Source of the DNA: Flavobacterium sp. UBA7663
GTDB taxonomy: Bacteria; Bacteroidota; Bacteroidia; Flavobacteriales; Flavobacteriaceae
Length of the DNA: 64,000 nt
Reading direction: 5' to 3'
Assembly: GCF_002483315.1 (NCBI RefSeq)
Contig: NZ_DLHR01000020.1
Span: forward strand, 137,821 to 201,820
Positions 56,882 through 64,000 of the stretch are shown in pieces; position 1 is the first letter of the stretch; each line of letters starts with the position of its first letter. The translations under genes and the position numbers were made by a program. The notes under the pieces are model-generated. The model was given only the letters and a program-made list of their open reading frames with translations, did not search any database and was not told where the DNA came from.

Positions 56882-58003
56882 TTAATTCGTTTTCTTATAG
56901 CTCCACACAGCTAAGCCATTAATTAATATTGCAAAAATTAAAATTGCTGCTAAATTAGGTAGTACTTCTTTAAGGCCAGCACCTTTTAATAAAACCATTC
57001 TTATAAACTCAACGAAGTAACGAATAGGATTTAATAAGGTGATGTTTTGAGCCCATTTTGGCATACTTTCAATAGGTGTAAATAAACCACTCATTAATAT
57101 AAAAATTACCATAAAAAACCACGCAATAAACATCGCTTGTTGTTGTGTTTCAGTGTGGTTAGAAATATAAAGTCCAAATCCTAAAATTAAGAGTAAATAA
57201 ATAGAAGTAAATCCATAAACTAAAAGAATACTTCCTAACATTGGAACATTAAAAACTACTTTTGAAATAACTAATCCAACACTCAATATAATAAGTCCAA
57301 GCACCCAAAAAGGGAATAATTTTCCAATTATGAATTGATATTTTTTAATAGGTGTAACATTAATTTGTTCTAAAGTTCCTAATTCTTTTTCTCTAACAAT
57401 ATTCATAGCTGAAAGAAAAAGCGTTAGCATTGTTACCAATAAAACTAATATTCCAGGTACCATAAAGGTCTTGTAATTTAAAGTGTTATTATACCAAAAT
57501 GAGGGTATAGTTTCAATCCTACTAAGAATAATTTGATTTTCAGTTGTATTATAAATTTTAACAGCAATATCTTGATTTACTTGTTGTACTATTTGAGAGA
57601 CATAAACATTTTGAACTCCTGCTGTAGCAGCATCTATGGCATTAATTTGGATTTGTAATTCTGCTTTTTTTTCGTTTTGAAGCATTTTTTCAAATTGATT
57701 GGGAATTTCTATCACAATGTCTGTACTTCCTTTTTGTAAAAAATCTAAACCTTCTTTTGGGTTTGTAAGTTCTTTAGTCACACTAAAATAACTGTTAGCA
57801 TTAAATTTATCTTTTAAAACACGTGAAGAAATAGAATTATCTGAATCTATAAATGAAATTCTAATGTTTTTGACATCAAAAGTTGCTGCATTAGAAAGGA
57901 TTAATAGTTGTAATATTGGTAATATAAATATCAATCTCAGCATGCTTTTATCTCTAAAAATTTGCTTAAACTCTTTCTGTATTATGAATAAAATAGTTCT
58001 CAT
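56882..58003 (-). CDS. ABC-2 type permease, YbhR-like
   Basis: A 373-residue ABC-2 permease with the pattern of YbhR/YhhJ exporters: one N-terminal helix (MLRLIFILPILQLLIL), a periplasmic domain (about 45-170), then five helices (FMVPGILVLLVTMLTLFLSAM..., FIAWFFMVIFILMSGLFTPIESMP). The motif NIVREKELGTLEQINVTPIKKYQFIIGKLFPF is the cytoplasmic coupling region. It is the last gene of the efflux operon, 11 nt after its partner permease, with which it should form the heterodimeric membrane core. Confidence 0.92.
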   Translation of the reverse strand: MRTILFIIQKEFKQIFRDKSMLRLIFILPILQLLILSNAATFDVKNIRISFIDSDNSISSRVLKDKFNANSYFSVTKELTNPKEGLDFLQKGSTDIVIEIPNQFEKMLQNEKKAELQIQINAIDAATAGVQNVYVSQIVQQVNQDIAVKIYNTTENQIILSRIETIPSFWYNNTLNYKTFMVPGILVLLVTMLTLFLSAMNIVREKELGTLEQINVTPIKKYQFIIGKLFPFWVLGLIILSVGLVISKVVFNVPMLGSILLVYGFTSIYLLLILGFGLYISNHTETQQQAMFIAWFFMVIFILMSGLFTPIESMPKWAQNITLLNPIRYFVEFIRMVLLKGAGLKEVLPNLAAILIFAILINGLAVWSYKKTN

Positions 58004-58014
58004 TTTTTAAATTT

Positions 58015-59121
58015 TTATTCTAATCGGGTTTTGTAATTTTTGATACTTAGCCCAATAAAAATCAATGTCATTAATGTCAAAATCAATGTTTCTTTGATAA
58101 TATAGCTTATTCCTACTCCTTTAAGCATAATTGATTTTACAATAATAATAAACCATTTTGCGGGAATTATATTACTCATAATTTGCATGGGTAATGGCAT
58201 GGACGAAATAGGAAAAATAAACCCTGAAAGTATTATAACAGGAAGCATTAACCCCATTAAAGAAAGCATCATTGCGGTTTGTTGCGAATTTGAAACTGTT
58301 GAAATCAAAATACCTAATGAAAGTGCCGTAATGATAAATAGAATACTTTCAAAAGCTAATAAAAAAAGACTTCCTCTTATTGGCATTCCAAAAATAAAAT
58401 AGCCCATTGAAACAATAACAACGGCATTTATAATTGATAAAAAAACGTAAGGAAAAACTTTTCCAATAATCACCTGAAAAGGTTTTAGAGGTGAAACCAA
58501 TAATACTTCCATAGTTCCTAATTCTTTTTCTCTTGTAATAGAGATAGAGGTCATCATGGCAGAAACTAACATTAAAATCACTGTCATTACACCAGGTACA
58601 AAGTTAAAAACGCTTTTTAGTTCAGCATTGTATAACATTCGAGTTTGCATAACAATTGAAACACTTTGTTCTTGAGTTGTGTTTTTTTGATTTTGATAAT
58701 TTTGAATTATTGATTGTGTATAGTTTGTAATAGTATTAGCAACATTAGGTTCTGTAGCATCAGTAATAACTTGAACAGTTGCTTTTTTTTGATTTTCTAA
58801 TTTTTTTGCAAAGTCTCTTTCAAATAGTAATACAGCTTTTATTTTTCCATTTTTGAATTCGGATTCAATAGCTTTTTCATTATCTATTTGATTCTCTATA
58901 TTAAAATATTTTGATGCTTTTATTTTTTGGATAATTTTCTCAGATTCAGCATCTTTTGCATAATCTAAAATGGCAATATCTACATTGTTGATTTCGTTTG
59001 TTATAGCAAAGCCAAACAGTAAAATTTGAGCAATTGGCATACCAAATAGTATAAACAATGATCGTTTGTCTCTAAAAATATGGTAGAATTCTTTTTTTAC
59101 AAAACCTTTAAATCGTTTCAT
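58015..59121 (-). CDS. ABC-2 type permease, YbhS-like
   Basis: A 368-residue paralogue of the downstream permease with the same layout: N-terminal helix (SLFILFGMPIAQILLFGFAI), periplasmic domain, and five C-terminal helices. The coupling region is SITREKELGTMEVLLVSPLKPFQVIIGKVFPY, and the membrane segment GLMLPVIILSGFIFPISSMP is typical. It lies 11 nt after the second ATPase gene and pairs with the other permease. Substrate unknown; YbhFSR of E. coli exports cationic drugs and Na+/Li+ in published work. Confidence 0.92.
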   Translation of the reverse strand: MKRFKGFVKKEFYHIFRDKRSLFILFGMPIAQILLFGFAITNEINNVDIAILDYAKDAESEKIIQKIKASKYFNIENQIDNEKAIESEFKNGKIKAVLLFERDFAKKLENQKKATVQVITDATEPNVANTITNYTQSIIQNYQNQKNTTQEQSVSIVMQTRMLYNAELKSVFNFVPGVMTVILMLVSAMMTSISITREKELGTMEVLLVSPLKPFQVIIGKVFPYVFLSIINAVVIVSMGYFIFGMPIRGSLFLLAFESILFIITALSLGILISTVSNSQQTAMMLSLMGLMLPVIILSGFIFPISSMPLPMQIMSNIIPAKWFIIIVKSIMLKGVGISYIIKETLILTLMTLIFIGLSIKNYKTRLE

Positions 59122-59132
59122 AGTATATACTT

Positions 59133-59879
59133 TTATTCAATATTTCGAGCTAATTTTAAGAATACTTCATTCATAGAGTCCACATCAAATTGCTTTTTTA
59201 AGTTTTTAGGTGTATCCAAGGCTTCAATAACACCGTCTACCATAATAGAAACACGATCACAATATTCGGCTTCATCCATGTAATGTGTGGTTACAAAAAT
59301 AGTGGTTCCTTTATCTGCTTCCGTATAGATAAGTTCCCAAAATTGTCTTCTGGTTATAGGGTCTACACCACCTGTAGGTTCATCTAAAAAAACAATTTTT
59401 GGTTCATGTAACAAAGAAACTGAAAAAGCTAGTTTTTGTTTCCATCCCAATGGTAATGATCCTACTCTTGATTTTGTAATATCTCCTAATTGCAATTCTT
59501 CAATAAGTTCAGCTGTTTTTTTCTTAATTTGTTTTCTTGGAAGACCATAAATTCCTCCAAAAAAGGTAATATTTTCCTGAACAGTTAAGTCATCGTACAT
59601 TGAAAATTTTTGGCTCATATAGCCAATACTTTTTTTAACTTCGTCGCTTTGGGTATGCACATCAAAACCCGCCACGTTAGCATTACCGCTTGAAGGATTT
59701 GAAATACCTATTAGCATTTTCATTGCTGTAGTTTTTCCTGCGCCATTTGCTCCAAGAAAGCCAAAAATTTCGCCCTTATTCACATGAAAAGAAATTCCTT
59801 TTACAGCAGTAAAATCACCAAATTTTTTGGTAAGATTTTCTACTTCTATGACTTTTTCATTACTAATATGGTTTACCAT
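59133..59879 (-). CDS. ABC transporter ATPase (second half of YbhF-like pair)
   Basis: A 248-residue ABC ATPase. Walker A GANGAGKTTAMK, Q-loop SIGYMSQKFSMYDDL, a signature close to LPLGWKQKLAFSVSLL in place of LSGGQ, Walker B IVFLDEPTGGVDP and the switch His in FVTTHYMDEAEYCDR. The LPLGWKQ signature is the one found in the C-terminal ATPase of YbhF, so this corresponds to that half. It lies 11 nt after the other ATPase gene. Confidence 0.93.
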   Translation of the reverse strand: MVNHISNEKVIEVENLTKKFGDFTAVKGISFHVNKGEIFGFLGANGAGKTTAMKMLIGISNPSSGNANVAGFDVHTQSDEVKKSIGYMSQKFSMYDDLTVQENITFFGGIYGLPRKQIKKKTAELIEELQLGDITKSRVGSLPLGWKQKLAFSVSLLHEPKIVFLDEPTGGVDPITRRQFWELIYTEADKGTTIFVTTHYMDEAEYCDRVSIMVDGVIEALDTPKNLKKQFDVDSMNEVFLKLARNIE

Positions 59880-59890
59880 TTTTTCATTTT

Positions 59891-60787
59891 TTATAAATCC
59901 ATAAAAACATCTTCAATTGTTGTAGTTGCTTTTTGAATAATAATATTTGTATGCTGTTTTTCTTCGAGATAAATTTTTAAATTTTGAAGATCTAATTCGA
60001 TATTATTGTCGATGTAATGCACATACTCGCCAAATGCAAAAACACTATATTGAGTTGGGAATTTCTTTAAATGTTCAATCAATTGATGCATTTTATTGGT
60101 TTTTATGTCATAAATCGTTTTTTTGTATGAGCTAACTATATTTTCGGGGGTATCAATTTTTAGAATTTCACCTTTTTGAATTAAGGCGATTCGGTCACAC
60201 AAAACCGCTTCGTCCATATATGGAGTAGATACTAAAATTGTAATTCCTTTTTGTTTTAAGCGTTTTAGCATTTCCCAAAATTCTTTTCTTGAAACGGGAT
60301 CTACACCAGTTGTAGGTTCGTCTAAAAATAATACTTCTGGTTTGTGAATTAAGGCACAACAAAGCGCTAATTTTTGTTTCATCCCACCTGATAATGCACC
60401 AGCTCTTCGATTTTTAAAAGGTTCTATTTGCACGTAAATATCTTCAATCAAATCGTAATTTTCTTCAATAGTTGTTCCGAAAATTGTCGCAAAAAAAGCT
60501 AAATTTTCAGCAATCGTTAAATCTTGGTATAACGAGAATTTTCCGGGCATATAACCTACTGAATTTCGAATTTCTTTTACGTTTTTTATTATATCGTGCC
60601 CTGCAACAATAGCATTACCTTCGTTTGGAATCAATAATGTAGTTAAGGTTCTAAAAAGCGTTGTTTTTCCAGCACCGTCGGGACCAATTAAGCCAAACAA
60701 TTCTCCGCTTTTCACTTCAAATGAAATGTTTTGTATGGCAGAAACATTTTTAAATGATTTTGATATGTTTTGTACTGAAATACTCAT
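59891..60787 (-). CDS. ABC transporter ATPase (first half of YbhF-like pair)
   Basis: A 298-residue ABC ATPase. Walker A GPDGAGKTTLFR, Q-loop SVGYMPGKFSLYQDL, a canonical-type signature ALSGGMKQKLALCCALI and Walker B VLFLDEPTTGVDP. The switch position reads LVSTPYMDEA, with Pro at the place of the usual His (the other ATPase has THYMDEA). This is the YbhF N-terminal type, in which this site is often degenerate. A C-terminal extension of about 70 residues follows. It probably forms an asymmetric dimer with the next ATPase, which has the intact His. It lies 6 nt after the cupin-like lipoprotein gene. Confidence 0.93.
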   Translation of the reverse strand: MSISVQNISKSFKNVSAIQNISFEVKSGELFGLIGPDGAGKTTLFRTLTTLLIPNEGNAIVAGHDIIKNVKEIRNSVGYMPGKFSLYQDLTIAENLAFFATIFGTTIEENYDLIEDIYVQIEPFKNRRAGALSGGMKQKLALCCALIHKPEVLFLDEPTTGVDPVSRKEFWEMLKRLKQKGITILVSTPYMDEAVLCDRIALIQKGEILKIDTPENIVSSYKKTIYDIKTNKMHQLIEHLKKFPTQYSVFAFGEYVHYIDNNIELDLQNLKIYLEEKQHTNIIIQKATTTIEDVFMDL

Positions 60788-60793
60788 TTCGCT

Positions 60794-61165
60794 TTATTTT
60801 ATCAAAAGAAAGTTACTTTCTTCATGAGCGTCAATCCAATGTTTTATGTTGATAGGAATATTTACATAACTACCAGATTTTAGATTTATTTTTTCTCCTT
60901 TTTCATCATTATAAGTTGCATTTCCAGATACACAAACTAAGAGTGCTGGTACTTTTGTTATATGCTCTGCTAATTGTTCATTTTTTGCTATTTGTAATGA
61001 AATTACTTTAGCCTCTGTTGGCTGAAATAAAATTTGAGTTTGTACTGCTTTTTGTTCAGTATGTAGGTTTTTTAAATTCATAGTATTTGTTGTTTTTAAA
61101 TTTGATTCAGATGTTTTACATCCAATAACTATTGATAATACTGCGATTATGGCAATTTGTTTCAT
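60794..61165 (-). CDS. Small cupin-like lipoprotein in the efflux operon
   Basis: A 123-residue protein with a lipoprotein signal (MKQIAIIAVLSIVIGCKTS, lipid Cys at 16). The mature part has a single cupin-type beta-barrel pattern: AEHITKVPALLVCVSGNATYNDEKGEKINLKSGSYVNIPINIKHWIDAHEESNFLLI. His in AEHITK and IKHWID could bind metal, though the full cupin motif 1 (H-x-H) is incomplete. It lies between the adaptor gene (31 nt) and the first ATPase gene (6 nt), an unusual extra member for YbhGFSR-type operons. Function unknown; it may sense or buffer the exported compound in the periplasm. Confidence 0.72.
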   Translation of the reverse strand: MKQIAIIAVLSIVIGCKTSESNLKTTNTMNLKNLHTEQKAVQTQILFQPTEAKVISLQIAKNEQLAEHITKVPALLVCVSGNATYNDEKGEKINLKSGSYVNIPINIKHWIDAHEESNFLLIK

Positions 61166-61196
61166 TCTTTTATTTTTTTTGATTAATTAATACTAT

Positions 61197-62072
61197 TTAT
61201 TTTATCCAGATCTCTGCAGGCATTCCAATTTTTAAGCTTCCATCATTTTTTACTCTTATCTTAACTGCATAAACTAGATTAGCTCTTTCTTCTTTGGTTT
61301 GTATAATTTTCGGCGTAAATTCTGCTTGTGAACTTATCCATATAATGTTTCCAGTATACTCTTTGGTTTGTTCAAAATCATCTATTTTTACTTTAACTTG
61401 TTGTCCAATTTTAATACTTGATAATTGAGTTTCTGAAATATAAACACGTAGATTCATTTCTTCAAGATTGGCAATCTTGTAAAGTGGTTTTCCAAATGTT
61501 GTAACTTCATTAGGTTCAGCATACTTAGTTAAAACAGTTCCTTTAATAGGGTTTACTAAATTGCATTTTTTTATTTGATCGTTAATTTTTTCAATTTGCA
61601 CCGAAAATGAATTGGCTTCATTTTTAATAGGTGCATTTTGAGTTCCTACACCTTTAATTTGTTCTTCAATGACTTTTACTTTTCCATTAATTTCATCAAC
61701 TTGCCTTTTTGTAGCAGCATTTTCTGAAAACATATTTTTAATTCGGGTTTGTTCTATTTTTGCTGTTTTTAATTGTTCTTGTAACACTTGTTTTTGAGAC
61801 AACACATTTCCTGATTTTGAACTAACTGTTTTTTGAGATGCTATAAGTTGCATTTTAGTATAATATAATTGCAAAGTATCAATTAAACCAACAGTTTTAC
61901 CTTTTTCCACAACATCACCCTCTTCGAGGTTTAGAAACTCAATTTTTCCATTACTCTCAGACGAAACAGTTATTTCTGTAGTTTCAAAATTTCCATAAGC
62001 ATCTGCTTTTTCATTATTTTCATTGCAACTTATTATAAACATTGCTAATACAAGTAAGGCTATATTTTTCAT
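61197..62072 (-). CDS. HlyD-family periplasmic adaptor (YbhG-like), lipoprotein
   Basis: A 291-residue membrane fusion protein. A lipoprotein signal (MKNIALLVLAMFIISCNEN, lipid Cys at 16) anchors it. The biotinyl-lipoyl-like domain begins SSESNGKIEFLNLEEGDVVEKGKTVGLID, followed by a coiled-coil hairpin (about 75-170), the second lipoyl half (KKCNLVNPIKGTVLTKYAEPNEVTTFG) and the beta-barrel domain (LRVYISETQLSSIKIGQQVKVKID). It bridges the ABC permeases to the TolC-like channel encoded just upstream (gap of 1 nt). Confidence 0.93.
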   Translation of the reverse strand: MKNIALLVLAMFIISCNENNEKADAYGNFETTEITVSSESNGKIEFLNLEEGDVVEKGKTVGLIDTLQLYYTKMQLIASQKTVSSKSGNVLSQKQVLQEQLKTAKIEQTRIKNMFSENAATKRQVDEINGKVKVIEEQIKGVGTQNAPIKNEANSFSVQIEKINDQIKKCNLVNPIKGTVLTKYAEPNEVTTFGKPLYKIANLEEMNLRVYISETQLSSIKIGQQVKVKIDDFEQTKEYTGNIIWISSQAEFTPKIIQTKEERANLVYAVKIRVKNDGSLKIGMPAEIWIK

Positions 62073-62073
62073 T

Positions 62074-63324
62074 TTAATTTCCTTTAATAATTTGATAATT
62101 TGCTTGAGTTAATTGTAGCTGTATTTGGTGTGATTTTTGATTGTTTTTTGATTCAAAAAGTTTATCAATTTCATTTAAATATTCCGAAGTTGTAATAACA
62201 CCATTTTTCATTTGAGCTTCAGACGATTTTACTATTTTTTGGCGTAAATCAATTATTTCTTCATCCGATTTTAGTTGTTGATTTATTTTTTGAATTTCAA
62301 AATCTGTTTCTTGTAATTGTCTATTTAAGTTTAATTGAAAAGTTTCTTTTTCAGATGCTATTAATTGTTTTGATATTTCAAGAACTTCTTTTTCTTTTTT
62401 TGTTTTATTCCAATCAAATAATGTCCAATTCAATCCAATTCCTGTCACATAAAAAGCTTCAAATGAATTATTTAGCATGTTCAATGCGGGGTTTCCGTAA
62501 CCGCCTTGTATAAAAGCATTTAATTTAGGGAGATTTGATTTAGAAACGATGATTTGTGAAGCTTCTAATTGCTGGTTTTGTAAATTAAAAAAATCAAATT
62601 CAGGACGTAATGCTTCTGTAGTTTCTAATGATATTGAATTTTCTAAAATTATATTCTCATCAAAATTTGTTGCGGTTAATTTTTCTAGATGATACAGTAG
62701 TTTTCTTTTATCAAATTGTAAATCGTTTATTTGTTGTTGAATTTTAATGATTTCAGCTTCTAAAACTTGCTCAGAAGCTGGCAATATTGCACCGAATTTA
62801 ACAGCCGTTTTCACTTCTTTGTTCTTCTCTATTAATAAACTCATTTTTGATTGCAATAATTCATTTTTTTCTTGCAATAATAAAATGCCAAAAAAGTATT
62901 GGTTAACAATATTTTTTAATTGATATAGAGACACTTCAATTTGTTGTTGTTGTGTTTTAAATTGAATTTCTTTTAGTTTTGACTGAGCATTTAACAATCC
63001 ACCATTATAAATCAGCTGATTGACATCAAGAGTTGCTCTGTATTGGTCTTTATTTAATGGCTCTATAGTTGCATTAGGTAGTGAAAATGGAATTTGTGTT
63101 ACTTCTGACTGATAGGTTGCTTGAGCGTTTAATGATACTTTTGGTAATTTATCTAATTCTATTATTTCATTTTGTAATTTGAGCTGAGAATTTAAAGCTT
63201 CATTTTGTTTAGATAACGGATAATTAATTCGTACTAATTCATAACATTTATCAAGAGAAATTTTCTCTTGTGCATTTGTATAACCATATAAGGTTACAAA
63301 AAAGATTAAGATTAGATTTTTCAT
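62074..63324 (-). CDS. TolC-family outer-membrane efflux channel
   Basis: A 416-residue protein with a signal peptide (MKNLILIFFVTLYGYTNAQ). Two OEP repeats of long helices and short beta-strands follow: SLDKCYELVRINYPLSKQNEAL at the start, VNQLIYNGGLLNAQSKLKEIQ in the first strand-helix turn, and YVTGIGLNWTLFDWNKTKKEKEVLEIS in the second. Trimers form the outer-membrane exit duct. It overlaps the TetR gene by 1 nt (stop/start) and precedes the adaptor gene, giving a complete tripartite exporter in one operon. Confidence 0.93.
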   Translation of the reverse strand: MKNLILIFFVTLYGYTNAQEKISLDKCYELVRINYPLSKQNEALNSQLKLQNEIIELDKLPKVSLNAQATYQSEVTQIPFSLPNATIEPLNKDQYRATLDVNQLIYNGGLLNAQSKLKEIQFKTQQQQIEVSLYQLKNIVNQYFFGILLLQEKNELLQSKMSLLIEKNKEVKTAVKFGAILPASEQVLEAEIIKIQQQINDLQFDKRKLLYHLEKLTATNFDENIILENSISLETTEALRPEFDFFNLQNQQLEASQIIVSKSNLPKLNAFIQGGYGNPALNMLNNSFEAFYVTGIGLNWTLFDWNKTKKEKEVLEISKQLIASEKETFQLNLNRQLQETDFEIQKINQQLKSDEEIIDLRQKIVKSSEAQMKNGVITTSEYLNEIDKLFESKNNQKSHQIQLQLTQANYQIIKGN

Positions 63325-63917
63325 TACTTTTTAATTGAGGTGATAATTTGTTCGTAAATATATTTTTTACGTTCTTCCATTAGTTGCATAAATTCTTCAT
63401 TAGATACCTGAATCATACCTTTAAGCAAAGCTTGAGCTGCAAAAGGAAAAACTGTCATTGAAAAAATATCTATCAATAATTGTTTTGGATTAATTGGTTT
63501 TAGAATACCTAACTTGATTTCATTTTCAATTTGATGAATTAATTTTGTTGGATCTGGTCGATTCTCTTTTTTAAGAAATTTTGTAACAAACTCAGGGTTA
63601 TTATTCATTTCCTGAATTATGAATTGTGGTAAGAATGGATAATTCATTACAAATGAAATATAACTATCAGTGAATTTTTTTATCTTTTCAAAGATGGAAT
63701 CCTGAGATTTAAATATTTCATTTATTTGTGGAGCTAATTTTCCAAATGCATTCATAAATACAGCTTCAAATAATAACTCTTTGTTTTTGAAACAATAGTG
63801 AAGCATGGCCTTATTTATACCTGCTTCATCTGCAATTTCTTGCATTCTTGCTCCTTTAAACCCTTTTAATTGGAATACTCTAAATGCGGCCTCAAATATT
63901 TTTTCTTCTGTTGTCAT
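63324..63917 (-). CDS. TetR-family repressor, CecR/YbiH-like position
   Basis: A 197-residue TetR regulator. The N-terminal helix-turn-helix is FEAAFRVFQLKGFKGARMQEIADEAGINKAMLHYCFKNKELLFEAVF. The C-terminal ligand-binding domain (about 50-197) is helical, with LPQFIIQEMNNNPEFVTKFL and TKLIHQIENEIKLGILKPINPKQLLIDIFSMTVFPFAAQALLKG. Being first in the efflux operon and transcribed with it, it most likely represses its own promoter through the palindromes at 63921-63949. In E. coli the analogous CecR (YbiH) controls ybhGFSR. The inducer is unknown. Confidence 0.92.
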   Translation of the reverse strand: MTTEEKIFEAAFRVFQLKGFKGARMQEIADEAGINKAMLHYCFKNKELLFEAVFMNAFGKLAPQINEIFKSQDSIFEKIKKFTDSYISFVMNYPFLPQFIIQEMNNNPEFVTKFLKKENRPDPTKLIHQIENEIKLGILKPINPKQLLIDIFSMTVFPFAAQALLKGMIQVSNEEFMQLMEERKKYIYEQIITSIKK

Positions 63918-63920
63918 AAG

Positions 63921-63949
63921 TTAACTATTTGGTTTAACCATTTGGTTAA
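63921..63949 (-). promoter_or_regulatory. Predicted TetR operator (overlapping palindromes)
   Basis: TTAACC-ATTT-GGTTAA (63934-63949) is a perfect dyad. A second, looser dyad TTAAC-TATTT-GGTTTAA (63921-63937) overlaps it, and GGTTTAACC at 63931-63939 is itself palindromic. It covers the expected start point of the efflux operon, 4 nt upstream of the TetR ATG. Confidence 0.7.
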
Positions 63950-63957
63950 CAAATGTA
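63950..63957 (-). promoter_or_regulatory. -7 box of the efflux operon (TACATTTG)
   Basis: On the minus strand TACATTTG is an exact TAnnTTTG match directly next to the operator palindrome. The start would fall near 63943, inside the operator. A TTG -33 box is not evident; another AGTTTAACT palindrome lies at 63971-63979, near where it should be. Confidence 0.55.
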
Positions 63958-64000
63958 CTTTTTTTATTTCAGTTTAACTATTAATAAATCATTTTAATAT

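Overview
The window is a chromosomal segment from a low-GC member of the Bacteroidetes, most likely a Flavobacteriaceae species close to Flavobacterium. The supporting signs are AT-rich codon use, promoters of the TTG-N19/21-TAnnTTTG type, a RimB-like/RimK fusion, the Bacteroidetes LptD-like protein and large TamB, a GldL-like mini-protein, bacillithiol synthesis (bshA) and a GH3/beta-lactamase fusion. Nearly all of it is ordinary, densely packed core genome with short gaps and many intrinsic terminators. No IS element, prophage or CRISPR array was seen.

Layout. 1-8.5 kb: 3' part of an oligopeptidase B gene, a PLP-dependent cysteine/cystathionine synthase, an SRPBCC/AHSA1 gene broken by one TGA codon, an orphan proteasome-like Ntn-hydrolase gene, yebC, gcvT and hutH. 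8.5-14.3 kb (minus strand): small membrane proteins (DUF1304, TMEM175-like, DUF421, GldL-like), rimK fusion, clpC. 14.4-20.3 kb: gyrA, a TPR protein, an NlpC/P60 hydrolase and a thiolase. 20.5-20.8 kb: three tRNA genes (Ser-GCT, Pro-TGG, Arg-TCT) with a clear promoter and terminator. 20.9-28.9 kb: GNAT, THUMP-like methyltransferase, AI-2E permease, M43 metalloprotease lipoprotein, DUF4159, rsmE, a hydrolase and tsaD. 29-37 kb: tamB, then a glycolysis block (pfkA, gapA, a BadF-type sugar kinase, mgsA). 37-38.4 kb: an orphan caspase-like protease gene and ridA. 38.4-48.9 kb: envelope genes (lptD-like, two tandem amidases, an MlaD-like gene), a Fe-S oxidoreductase pair and serB. 49-56.7 kb: GH3/beta-lactamase, DUF1801, bshA, PrcB-like, a small barrel protein, a lipoprotein gene broken by one TAG codon, and aroC. 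56.9-64 kb: a complete TetR-TolC-HlyD-ABC2 efflux operon of the YbhGFSR type with a visible operator.

The best candidate for something undescribed is a pair of one-gene accessory units about 33 kb apart. Each sits between core genes on the minus strand. One encodes a proteasome-fold Ntn hydrolase (Ser after Met1, Asp17 and Lys34 in mature numbering). The other encodes a caspase/CHAT-like protease (His78, Cys119). The proteins are unrelated, but the units share both flanks: a diverged element of about 38 bp abutting each stop codon, and an identical 20-nt AT-rich block joined to a near-identical terminator hairpin upstream. This suggests cassette-like insertion of single protease genes next to terminators. 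The shared sequence is directly visible; the mobility and any defence role are inference.

Two further genes (SRPBCC and the 55 kb lipoprotein) are otherwise intact but carry one in-frame nonsense codon each, which indicates either recent decay or base-calling errors.
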